Source of the DNA: Methylomonas sp. EFPC3
Lineage (GTDB): Bacteria > Pseudomonadota > Gammaproteobacteria > Methylococcales > Methylomonadaceae
NCBI RefSeq assembly: GCF_029643245.1
Contig: NZ_CP116398.1
Span: 3,410,001 to 3,474,000 of the forward strand
DNA length: 64,000 nucleotides
Direction: 5' to 3'
A program made the position numbers and the translations under genes. Under the pieces are notes generated by a model that ran no database searches, was not told the DNA's origin, and worked only from the letters and a program-made list of their open reading frames with translations. How positions within the stretch are numbered: position 1 is the stretch's first letter; every line of letters starts with the position of its first letter. This document shows, one piece after another, positions 49,666 through 56,747 of the stretch.

Positions 49666-50886
49666 ATGCCGAATTCCAGGACCGCTCATTTTTGGATTGC
49701 GCTATTTAGCGTTGTTGGATTGCCCGGTTGCGGCGATATCCCCGGCCTCGGTCAACCGGCCGCCAAGCCGCTGGCTGCGACGCTAACGGCGCCGGTCGAT
49801 CTGCCGGCCTTGCACTTGCAAAATGTCGCCAGTTTCGATGTGTACCTGGACCGGAACCGGCTGCATGCCGTTTTCCTGGCCACGGCCACCGATACTAAAA
49901 CGCCTTCTGTTGCCTACCTGCATTCCGACGATGGCGGCTTACACTGGTCGGCGCCGCAAGCCATCGCGCCAAGCGCCGGCCGGCCGATCGAATCCAAAGC
50001 CGGCAACGATATCCAGATCGCCGCCAGCGGCGAGAATCTGCTGGCGGTTTGGCAAGCCACCGGCGAATTGCCCGGCATGGGGCCGCTGGCCAGCGCCTAT
50101 TCCAGCGATGGCGGGCGAACCTGGACGGCCGGCGCCAAGCCGACCGGCAGCGATGCCGACCAGTCCCACCCCGATTTGCTGGCGGACGCCGACGGCCGCT
50201 TCCATGCCGTCTGGCTGGACGACAGGGACGAGAATGGTTACCAAGGCCTGCGTTATGCCCGCTCCAGCGACGCCGGCCAACATTGGGAACTGGCGCAAAC
50301 CATAGACGACACCAGTTGTTCCTGTTGCTGGAACCGGCTGGCGGCGGGTGCGGACGGCGGGATTAATGCGTTGTATCGAGATATGGTGCCGCGGGACATG
50401 GCACTGGCACAGTCGGCCGACGCGGGAGCAACCTGGCGCCGGGCCGGCAGCGTCGGCGCCTTCGGCTGGCAGTTCGACGGTTGCCCGCACAACGGCGGCG
50501 GTTTGGCGCTGGCCGGCGACCGATCGTTGCACAGCGTGGTCTGGACCGGCGCGGAAAACCGGGTTGGGTTGTATCATATGCAATCCAACGATAACGGCGC
50601 CAGTTGGACGCCGCCGCAACGTCTGGGCGAAGGCCCGGCGTTCCATGCCGATATTGCCGCCGGCTCCGGCCGATTGGTGGCAGTGTGGGATGCATTGGGG
50701 CCGGAGGGTTCGCGGGTCTATTTCAGCGAATCGGCCGATAGCGGCCGCAGCTGGTTACCGGCCCGGCAATTGTCGCCCGCCGCGGCATCCTTTCCGCGCA
50801 TCCTGGCGACGCCGAACGGGTTTTTGGCGATGTGGCTGGAGCAATCGCCGACCGGCAAAGTCTGGTCGGCAGCCGTTTTACAATGA
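49666..50886 (+). CDS. Sialidase-like (BNR/Asp-box) lipoprotein
   Basis: A 406-residue lipoprotein with a lipobox VGLPGC near residue 21. A six-bladed beta-propeller-like part follows, marked by six Asp boxes of type S-x-D-x-G-x-x-W: SDDGGLHW, SSDGGRTW, SSDAGQHW, SADAGATW, SNDNGASW and SADSGRSW. The arginine triad and tyrosine of true sialidases are not obvious, so hydrolase activity is doubtful. A cysteine run (TSCSCCWNR) near 212-220 is unusual and could bind metal. It precedes the CopC gene by 23 bases and looks like the first gene of that operon. Confidence 0.8.
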   Translation: MPNSRTAHFWIALFSVVGLPGCGDIPGLGQPAAKPLAATLTAPVDLPALHLQNVASFDVYLDRNRLHAVFLATATDTKTPSVAYLHSDDGGLHWSAPQAIAPSAGRPIESKAGNDIQIAASGENLLAVWQATGELPGMGPLASAYSSDGGRTWTAGAKPTGSDADQSHPDLLADADGRFHAVWLDDRDENGYQGLRYARSSDAGQHWELAQTIDDTSCSCCWNRLAAGADGGINALYRDMVPRDMALAQSADAGATWRRAGSVGAFGWQFDGCPHNGGGLALAGDRSLHSVVWTGAENRVGLYHMQSNDNGASWTPPQRLGEGPAFHADIAAGSGRLVAVWDALGPEGSRVYFSESADSGRSWLPARQLSPAAASFPRILATPNGFLAMWLEQSPTGKVWSAAVLQ

Positions 50887-50909
50887 TTTTACGAATTTAA
50901 GAGGTGGTC

Positions 50910-51287
50910 ATGCCCAAGTTAGACATAACAACAATAATAAAACCCGGCTTGCTGGCGCTCGCGCTATTGAGTCCGTTACCAGTTTTTGCCCATGCGATTC
51001 TGGTGAAGTCGCAACCGGCCAAGGACGAGACGCTGACCGAATCGCCGAAGCAAATCGATTTGTGGTTTAACGACGCGGTGCGCAGCGAGTACAAGGCGCT
51101 GGCCGTGATCGACAGCACCGGCAAACGGGTCGACAACCACGACGTCGAGCAAAGCCTGACCAACGGCGCCAATATCCACGCCACCGTGCCGACGCTGGCG
51201 CCCGGCGTCTATACCGTACGTTACCGGGTGGTTTCCGAAGATACCCACATCGTTACCGGCAAGTTCGAATTCACCATCAAACCTTAA
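50910..51287 (+). CDS. CopC-family periplasmic copper-binding protein
   Basis: A 125-residue protein with a signal peptide ending at A27, so the mature chain begins H28-A-I-L-V-K-S-Q-P. The second half of the Cu(II) site is kept as SEDTH (D111 and H113). These three residues match the N-terminal histidine, aspartate and histidine ligands of characterised CopC proteins. It should bind one Cu(II) in the periplasm. A tail-anchored protein (51300) and a HupE/UreJ_2 permease (51959) follow with gaps of 12 and 5 bases. The ATG at 50910 is preferred to a GTG at 50904. Confidence 0.93.
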   Translation: MPKLDITTIIKPGLLALALLSPLPVFAHAILVKSQPAKDETLTESPKQIDLWFNDAVRSEYKALAVIDSTGKRVDNHDVEQSLTNGANIHATVPTLAPGVYTVRYRVVSEDTHIVTGKFEFTIKP

Positions 51288-51299
51288 TCGGCTTCAGTC

Positions 51300-51953
51300 A
51301 TGACAATTCAAAGATTTTCCGCGTTTTGGGCGCTAGTCCTGCTAGGCGCCCTGTTGCTGAGCGGTTGCGACAAACTCGATTTCGGCACCAAACAATCCAA
51401 CGCCCTGGGTAACCGGCCCGACCTGGATTGCATTATCGCCAACGACTTTTACGCGGTGCATTTCAGCGCCTATCTGCAGCCCGACAAGAACGACAAAACC
51501 GTCGACGCCAAAACCGCCTTCGTGCCGTTTTGCCAACAAATCCCGCGCGCCGGCAAAATGTTTTTCACCGCCGATTTGATCGATCGCGACATCCGCAGCA
51601 CGCCGATCGGCATCCGCTTGGTGGAAGTCGAAAAAACCGGGCAAAAAGTGCCGGATGACATCCGCGAAATTCGCACCGTTACCGAAATTCCGGCCAAGCT
51701 CTATCCGAAAGGCGCCGTCGAGGCCCAAGCCGATGTCGATAAAACCGGCGATTACGTCTTGTATCTGCTGATCGGCGATGCGATCGAGGACGACGATAAA
51801 TTCCGCGTCGCCTTGCAAGTCGGTGTGGCGCCGGACGGCCAGCAACCGCCCTGGCTGGTCATCGGCGGCGTCGCTGCGGCGATCGCGGCGGTGGCGGGCT
51901 TTCTGGTTTATTTGCTGCGCCGGAAACGCAAAGCCGCCGCAGAGCAGGAATAA
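51300..51953 (+). CDS. Exported lipoprotein with C-terminal membrane anchor, paralogue of the 61776-62399 product
   Basis: A 217-residue protein of no known family. It has a signal with lipobox LLSGC (near 23), a beta-rich domain with DLDCIIANDFYAVHFSAY (42-59) and AGKMFFTADLIDRDIRSTP, and one C-terminal helix (about 183-205) followed by a basic tail. The same layout and many residues occur in the gene at 61776-62399, including the NDYYVVNFSAY segment and VDLLDLDVRKKPVG. In both cases the gene directly follows a copC. A role as CopC partner or metal shuttle is an inference. Confidence 0.78.
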   Translation: MTIQRFSAFWALVLLGALLLSGCDKLDFGTKQSNALGNRPDLDCIIANDFYAVHFSAYLQPDKNDKTVDAKTAFVPFCQQIPRAGKMFFTADLIDRDIRSTPIGIRLVEVEKTGQKVPDDIREIRTVTEIPAKLYPKGAVEAQADVDKTGDYVLYLLIGDAIEDDDKFRVALQVGVAPDGQQPPWLVIGGVAAAIAAVAGFLVYLLRRKRKAAAEQE

Positions 51954-51958
51954 AGCCG

Positions 51959-53071
51959 ATGGCTAGATTGTGGGACATGTCGGCGTCGGCCGGCTGCAGG
52001 TATGTTTTGGCGATGGTTTTGCTTTTGATTTCGAACTGGGCCGCGGCGCACGCGCCGGGTTTGAGTTCGATAGAGTTGACGATGCAAGCCGACCGCGTCG
52101 TCGCCAAAATGACCTTTGCTTTGCAGGACATCGAAGCCTTTTCGCCGATGGATACCGACCTGGATGCCGAGGTCAGCGCCGCCGAACGCGAAGCGGCCAA
52201 ACCCGCCGTGGCCCAACTCCTGGCCGAGCAGACCCGGGTCAACATCGACGGTGCCGACGTTCTGCCGGTTGTGCCGGGTAGCGTGAATTACGACGACCAG
52301 AACAATGCCCATGTCGAATTCAATTTCCAGCCGGCGCCGAAACGGCAATTGCTGATGCAGTCCAAGTTTCTGGCCTGGTTACAGGACGGCCACCAGCAGC
52401 ATCTGACCGTACGCGATGCCGGCGGTAAACAAATCGCCGAGAAAATGCTGCGCCGCGATGATGACCAATTCCAGCTCGATCTCACCGCAGCCGCCGGCGC
52501 CGAGGCCGGCCACGCCGGTTCGACCTTTCTGGATTTTCTGAAGCTGGGCGTCGAGCATATCCTGACCGGTTACGACCATTTGCTGTTTCTGTTCGCGCTG
52601 CTGGCGGTCACCCACAGCTTCTGGCCGGCGATCAAAATCGTCACCTTTTTCACGATCGCCCATTCCATCACGCTGGCCTGCGCCGGCTTGAATCTGGTGG
52701 ATTTGCCGAGCAGTTTCGTCGAACCGTTCATCGCTGCGACGATTGTGTATGTCAGCGTCGAAAACCTGATTCGGGGCGATCACCCCAAAGGTCGGGAATG
52801 GCTGACCTTCAGTTTCGGCTTGATCCACGGCTTCGGCTTTGCCAGCGTGTTGCGCGAGTTGGATATCAGTTCCGGCGATAGCGGCATCCTGATGCCCTTG
52901 TTGTCGTTCAATCTCGGTATCGAGACCGGCCAAATCGCAGTCGCATCCGTCGTCTTGCCGCTGATTTGGTGGCTGAACCACAAGCCCTATGCCGACAAGT
53001 TTCTGAAAGGCTGTTCGGCGCTGGTTTGCCTGGTCGGAGCATACTGGTTTATCGAACGGACCCTGCTTTAA
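51959..53071 (+). CDS. HupE/UreJ_2-family permease with EF-hand-like periplasmic domain
   Basis: A 370-residue protein. A signal peptide ends near 30, and the mature chain begins H31-A-P-G. About 150 periplasmic residues include DTDLDAEVSAAE (65-76), which fits the 12-residue spacing of a calcium-binding EF-hand. From about 180 there are six to seven membrane helices with HILTGYDHLLFLFALLAVTH and GLIHGFGFASVL, the marks of the HupE/UreJ_2 family. Related proteins move nickel or other divalent metals. It is the last gene of the copC operon. Confidence 0.85.
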   Translation: MARLWDMSASAGCRYVLAMVLLLISNWAAAHAPGLSSIELTMQADRVVAKMTFALQDIEAFSPMDTDLDAEVSAAEREAAKPAVAQLLAEQTRVNIDGADVLPVVPGSVNYDDQNNAHVEFNFQPAPKRQLLMQSKFLAWLQDGHQQHLTVRDAGGKQIAEKMLRRDDDQFQLDLTAAAGAEAGHAGSTFLDFLKLGVEHILTGYDHLLFLFALLAVTHSFWPAIKIVTFFTIAHSITLACAGLNLVDLPSSFVEPFIAATIVYVSVENLIRGDHPKGREWLTFSFGLIHGFGFASVLRELDISSGDSGILMPLLSFNLGIETGQIAVASVVLPLIWWLNHKPYADKFLKGCSALVCLVGAYWFIERTLL

Positions 53072-53184
53072 TCGGTCACGGTGCGGCAGCGATGCGGCAA
53101 TTGGCCGCAGTTTGCCGGTCTGGCTGATTCCTTGCATTTATCGGACAATTTTTACAATTCGCTTAATTTTCTCTCCGCAGTTGC

Positions 53185-53973
53185 GTGCTATTTCCCAGAG
53201 CTGGCCAAAACGGATTTGTAATTGCTCGAAACCCACTGCCGCCTTTCGCTGCTGCGGGTCTGCGCGGAGTGCCTCAGCCGGCCGCCGGCGCCTATCGAAA
53301 GGAGCGTTCGTCTAATCTTGCGGTCTTGGCCGGCATAGTGGCGGCCGTCGCCGCGCTGCATTTTTTCGGGGTCCGTTGTTTGTTTTGCCCCAGTATTGCG
53401 CAGGCAGTCGCGCAACCCTTGCCATTGCAAGTTTCCACCATCAAGATCCGGGCGGCGCAGGCCGCGCCGGCCCGAGCCGCACCGCCGGAAACCGCCAATC
53501 CGGCGCAGAAAAAACCGCAACCCAAGCCCAAACTGAAGCGCGTTATCCCCCAGGCGCCGGCATCCGATTTCTCGGTGTTGGACCAGGTCCTCGATCAAGC
53601 CCCGAAACCAGAAATTCAGACCAACCGGCCCGAGATTGCCCAGGATGTGGTAGCTGACGGCGAAAAACCGGCGTTTACCGAGGCCTACCTGAGTGCTGAG
53701 TACCAGCACAACCCGAAACCGGACTATCCGAGCATTGCCCGCAGTCGGGGCTGGCAGGGCAAGGTCCTGCTGCGGGTGCAAGTGGACACCGAGGGCCGCG
53801 CCGAAACCGTGGCGCTCGAGCAAAGCTGCGGCCACGAGTTGCTCGACGAGTCGGCGCTGGAGGCCGTCAAACAATGGCGCTTCGTGCCGGCCAAGCGCGA
53901 CGATGTTGCCGTCGCCAGCTCGGTGTTAGTGCCGATCATATTTTCGTTGCAAGACGAGCCGCCGATTTCCTAG
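53185..53973 (+). CDS. TonB-like energy-transducing protein
   Basis: A 262-residue inner-membrane protein with one hydrophobic helix (about 45-67) and a proline- and lysine-rich periplasmic stretch (KKPQPKPKLKRVIP). The TonB C-terminal domain is PDYPSIARSRGWQGKVLLRVQV, residues 172-193, then ALEAVKQWRFVPAK. It would couple the proton gradient to an outer-membrane receptor such as the one at 56748. ExbB and ExbD are not adjacent. The GTG at 53185 gives an unusually long cytoplasmic head, so the true start may be further downstream. Confidence 0.85.
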   Translation: MLFPRAGQNGFVIARNPLPPFAAAGLRGVPQPAAGAYRKERSSNLAVLAGIVAAVAALHFFGVRCLFCPSIAQAVAQPLPLQVSTIKIRAAQAAPARAAPPETANPAQKKPQPKPKLKRVIPQAPASDFSVLDQVLDQAPKPEIQTNRPEIAQDVVADGEKPAFTEAYLSAEYQHNPKPDYPSIARSRGWQGKVLLRVQVDTEGRAETVALEQSCGHELLDESALEAVKQWRFVPAKRDDVAVASSVLVPIIFSLQDEPPIS

Positions 53974-54064
53974 GCACCGTTTCATTCCAAGCCAAATCCC
54001 CCTTATTGCCAGTTGGGCCGGTTTCGCCGGCTGCCTGCAAGCGCGTGTGACAAAAAAAATATAA

Positions 54065-54090
54065 TTCATATTTATGTTAAGATCGCCGCT
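54065..54090 (+). promoter_or_regulatory. Extended -10 promoter with conserved TTCATATTT box
   Basis: TTCATATTTATGTTAAGATCGCC contains an extended -10 element (TG-n-TAAGAT, TAAGAT at 54078-54083). It is nearly identical to the element at 59176-59198 (TTCATATTTTTGCTAAGATAGCC). A partial left half-site GTGTGA (54045-54050) lies 15 bases upstream of TCATAT. A six-base-pair hairpin (CTCCCG/CGGGAG, 54091-54108) follows in the leader. It should drive the lipoprotein, two-component and perhaps receptor genes. Confidence 0.65.
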
Positions 54091-54181
54091 CTCCCGGATG
54101 GGCGGGAGATAGCGCGCGGATCGCCGATTCGCGCCCATTATTTGATTTCGGATTGGCCGGCGCTGGTCGGTTGGGGGCGTT

Positions 54182-54619
54182 GTGAAGATAGTGAAATTGG
54201 GATTCGGGCTGGTGTTATTGGCGTTGCTGACGGCCGGCTGCGGAGCGCCGGACCAAATCAACGCCAGGAATTTGCAAGCCGCCCACAAATCGATGAATCG
54301 CATCAAACAGCACTTGCCGCCGGATCGCCAGTTACCGTTCGAAGTGGCCTACTGGTTGGTGCGGGAGCAGCTCAAGCACGAAGCCGACTTTCTGAAAACG
54401 ATAGACGGCAAGACCCCGTCGCAGTTGATCGAACTGGGGCAGGCCGCGTTCGGCGCGCGCAAATCTGCCGGCGACCCGAAATATGCGAGTTATCAAAACT
54501 GGGAGCAATTGCTTACCGAATCCGGCAAACAGCGCGCCGAGCTTGGTGATGCCGAACAGGCCGATCCGCGCGACAAGAAGGGCTATCCGCGAGTCGACTA
54601 CAAAATGCACGCGATGTAA
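54182..54619 (+). CDS. Small lipoprotein (DUF6694-like)
   Basis: A 145-residue lipoprotein with lipobox LLTAGC near residue 20 and a helical body (NLQAAHKSMNRIKQHLP, then FLKTIDGKTPSQLIELGQAAFG). The KTP/GKTAxE-like turn and the SM-x-x-I-K pattern recall DUF6694 lipoproteins, whose role is unknown. The GTG at 54182 is assumed. It ends 11 bases before the response regulator, so it may modulate the PhoPQ-like pair. Confidence 0.68.
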   Translation: MKIVKLGFGLVLLALLTAGCGAPDQINARNLQAAHKSMNRIKQHLPPDRQLPFEVAYWLVREQLKHEADFLKTIDGKTPSQLIELGQAAFGARKSAGDPKYASYQNWEQLLTESGKQRAELGDAEQADPRDKKGYPRVDYKMHAM

Positions 54620-54630
54620 CTACGGCATTT

Positions 54631-55296
54631 ATGCGTCTGTTACTGGTCGAGGACGATCCGGCCTTTGCTGTACTGCTGGCCGCCGATTTGCGCGGCGCCG
54701 GCTACATCGTCGATACCGCTGGCGACGGTGAGCAAGGTGAATTCCTCGGCGCCACCGAACAATACGATGCGGCGATCCTCGATCTTGGTTTGCCCAAACT
54801 CGCCGGCCTGGAGGTGCTGAAATGCTGGCGCGACGCCAGTAACGCCATGCCGGTCATTGTGTTGACCGCCCGCGATGCCTGGTACGAAATCGTCGACGGT
54901 TTCAAGGCCGGCGCCGACGATTACGTCTGCAAACCCTGCCATCCCCAAGAATTGCTGGCCCGCTTACAGGCGGTTTTGAAGCGGGTACACCATTTCAACC
55001 AGTCCAGATTAACGGTGTTTGGCGTCGAACTCGACGAAGACGAGCAAACCGCGACACCAGCCGGCGGTGAGGCCCAGCCGCTGACCGCGATCGAATTCAG
55101 GCTATTGCGTTACTTCATGCTCAACGCCGGCAAGGTGTTGAGCAAGGCACAACTGGGCGAACACGTTTACAGCGAATCGGCCGAGCCCGACAGCAACGTA
55201 CTGGAAGTCTACGTCAAACGCCTGCGCAAGATCGTCGGTAACGATTTGATCCACACCCGGCGCGGCCAGGGCTATCTGTTCGGCCTCAGGCCATGA
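54631..55296 (+). CDS. OmpR-family response regulator (PhoP-like)
   Basis: A 221-residue regulator. The receiver has RLLLVEDDPAFAVLL and the aspartate in DAAILDLGLPKLAGLEV (near 50), the DLGLP form typical of PhoP. The winged helix includes SKAQLGEHVYSESAEPDSNVLEVYV and THTRRGQGYLFGL-like ending (IHTRRGQGYLFGL). It overlaps the kinase gene by four bases. Its likely operator, a TTCAG direct repeat with an 11-base period, lies upstream of the TonB receptor gene. Confidence 0.93.
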   Translation: MRLLLVEDDPAFAVLLAADLRGAGYIVDTAGDGEQGEFLGATEQYDAAILDLGLPKLAGLEVLKCWRDASNAMPVIVLTARDAWYEIVDGFKAGADDYVCKPCHPQELLARLQAVLKRVHHFNQSRLTVFGVELDEDEQTATPAGGEAQPLTAIEFRLLRYFMLNAGKVLSKAQLGEHVYSESAEPDSNVLEVYVKRLRKIVGNDLIHTRRGQGYLFGLRP

Positions 55297-56618
55297 TGTC
55301 GTTACGTAAGCGCCTGGGCCGCGGCCTGATCGCGGTATTGTGCGCGATTTTCATCCTGCATTGGCTGGCCGCCGACTGGATTATCCGCAGCGCCGCGGAA
55401 AAGCAGATGGCCAACCGCTTGGCTGACGACGGCTATTCGCTGCTGGAGACGCTGGCCTATCGCGAAGACGACCAAGTCACCTTCGACAGCTTCCATATCA
55501 GTTCGGTTTATAACCGACGCCTGTCCGGCCATTACTACCTGGTTAAGGTCGACGCCCAGGCTTATCCGTCGCCGTCCTTGCTGGATTTCCCGCTGACCGT
55601 CGCAGCCGTCGGGCCGCAGCAATCGATGCTGTACCACGCGACCGGACCCAACCGCACCCCGCTGTTGGTGCTGAGCGTGGGTGTGGTCAAATTCGGGCAT
55701 AGAATCAACATCAGCATTGCCGAAGACCTGTCGGCGGTGGACCACGACATCACCGCGATTCGCGCGGCTTATTTCGGCCTGACCTTGCTGATTTTGTTCA
55801 GCGCGATCGCCTTGTTGCGCTGGGACATCCGCCGCGCGCTGCGACCCTTGCACGCAGTGGGAGGCGAGCTGGAGCAGGTCGCCAACGGCGACCGGCAAAA
55901 AATCGACGCCCAGGTGCCAGAGGAAGTCAAACCGCTGGTCATGGAAATCAACCACCTGTTGGCGGTCGTGGTGCGGCGTCTGCAACAGTCACGCACGGCG
56001 ATGGGCAATCTGGCACACGCGCTGAAATCGCCGATGGCTCTGTTGCTGCGAGTCGCCGACGATCCGCTATTCGATAGCCGCCCGGACTTGAAGCAGCAAG
56101 TCAGCACCCAGACCGAAACCATCCAGCGTTATATCGAGCGCGAACTGAAACGGGCCCGGATTGCCGGCGACCAACAGGCCGCCCCGGCCTGCAATCCGCA
56201 TCGGGAAATCATCGCCTTGAAAAAGACCCTGCGAGCGATTTACGCCGACAAGCCGCTGGACATACAAGTGACCTCGCCCAACCAACCACTGCATTTCGAC
56301 CGGGAAGACTTGATGGAAATCCTCGGCAACCTGTTGGATAACGCCTGCAAGTGGGCAAGACAGCGGATCGACGTGGAGTTGGAATTGGCCGAGCAATTGC
56401 TGATCCGCGTTGCCGACGACGGCCCCGGTTGCGCCGTCGATGGCCTGCAACACTTGACCCAACGCGGCCGGCGCCTGGACGAATCGGTGCAGGGCCACGG
56501 CCTGGGCCTCGGTATCGTGGCGGACATCGTCGCTACCTACCAGGGCACGATGAATTTTGGCCGCAGTAAGGCGCTGGGCGGCTTTTTGGTCACGGTGAGA
56601 TTGGCGTTGCAACGCTAA
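55293..56618 (+). CDS. Sensor histidine kinase (PhoQ-like)
   Basis: A 441-residue membrane kinase. Helices near 10-28 and 160-180 flank a periplasmic sensor of about 130 residues. HAMP follows, then a dimerisation helix with NLAHALKSPMALL (H242), the HxLK-x-P form of PhoQ. The ATPase boxes are NLLDNACKWA, DDGPGC and HGLGLGIVADI. PhoQ relatives sense divalent cations or envelope stress, and here the gene neighbourhood suggests a metal signal. It is coupled to the regulator by a four-base overlap. Confidence 0.93.
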   Translation: MMSLRKRLGRGLIAVLCAIFILHWLAADWIIRSAAEKQMANRLADDGYSLLETLAYREDDQVTFDSFHISSVYNRRLSGHYYLVKVDAQAYPSPSLLDFPLTVAAVGPQQSMLYHATGPNRTPLLVLSVGVVKFGHRINISIAEDLSAVDHDITAIRAAYFGLTLLILFSAIALLRWDIRRALRPLHAVGGELEQVANGDRQKIDAQVPEEVKPLVMEINHLLAVVVRRLQQSRTAMGNLAHALKSPMALLLRVADDPLFDSRPDLKQQVSTQTETIQRYIERELKRARIAGDQQAAPACNPHREIIALKKTLRAIYADKPLDIQVTSPNQPLHFDREDLMEILGNLLDNACKWARQRIDVELELAEQLLIRVADDGPGCAVDGLQHLTQRGRRLDESVQGHGLGLGIVADIVATYQGTMNFGRSKALGGFLVTVRLALQR

Positions 56619-56641
56619 ACCGGATTCAACGCGCCGGGATT

Positions 56642-56673
56642 TTCAGTTTCGATTCAGCTAGCTTGGTTACAGT
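56642..56673 (+). promoter_or_regulatory. Candidate response-regulator operator and promoter of the TonB receptor gene
   Basis: TTCAG (56642-56646) recurs at 56653-56657 with an 11-base period, and again at 56685-56689. A TACAGT -10-like box sits at 56668-56673. Direct repeats one helical turn apart are the usual target of OmpR/PhoP-type dimers. Confidence 0.45.
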
Positions 56674-56747
56674 GCGCGCCGGCATTCAGTTTCGGCTCGC
56701 CGGAGCTTGGATGCGGTGCCAACCAAACTTGAAGCGAACTGAATCGT

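Noticed and set aside
54065..54071. A second full NikR operator upstream of the lipoprotein gene
   Set aside because: The left half-site is only GTGTGA and the spacer is 15 bases, not 16, so I report it only as a similar promoter element.
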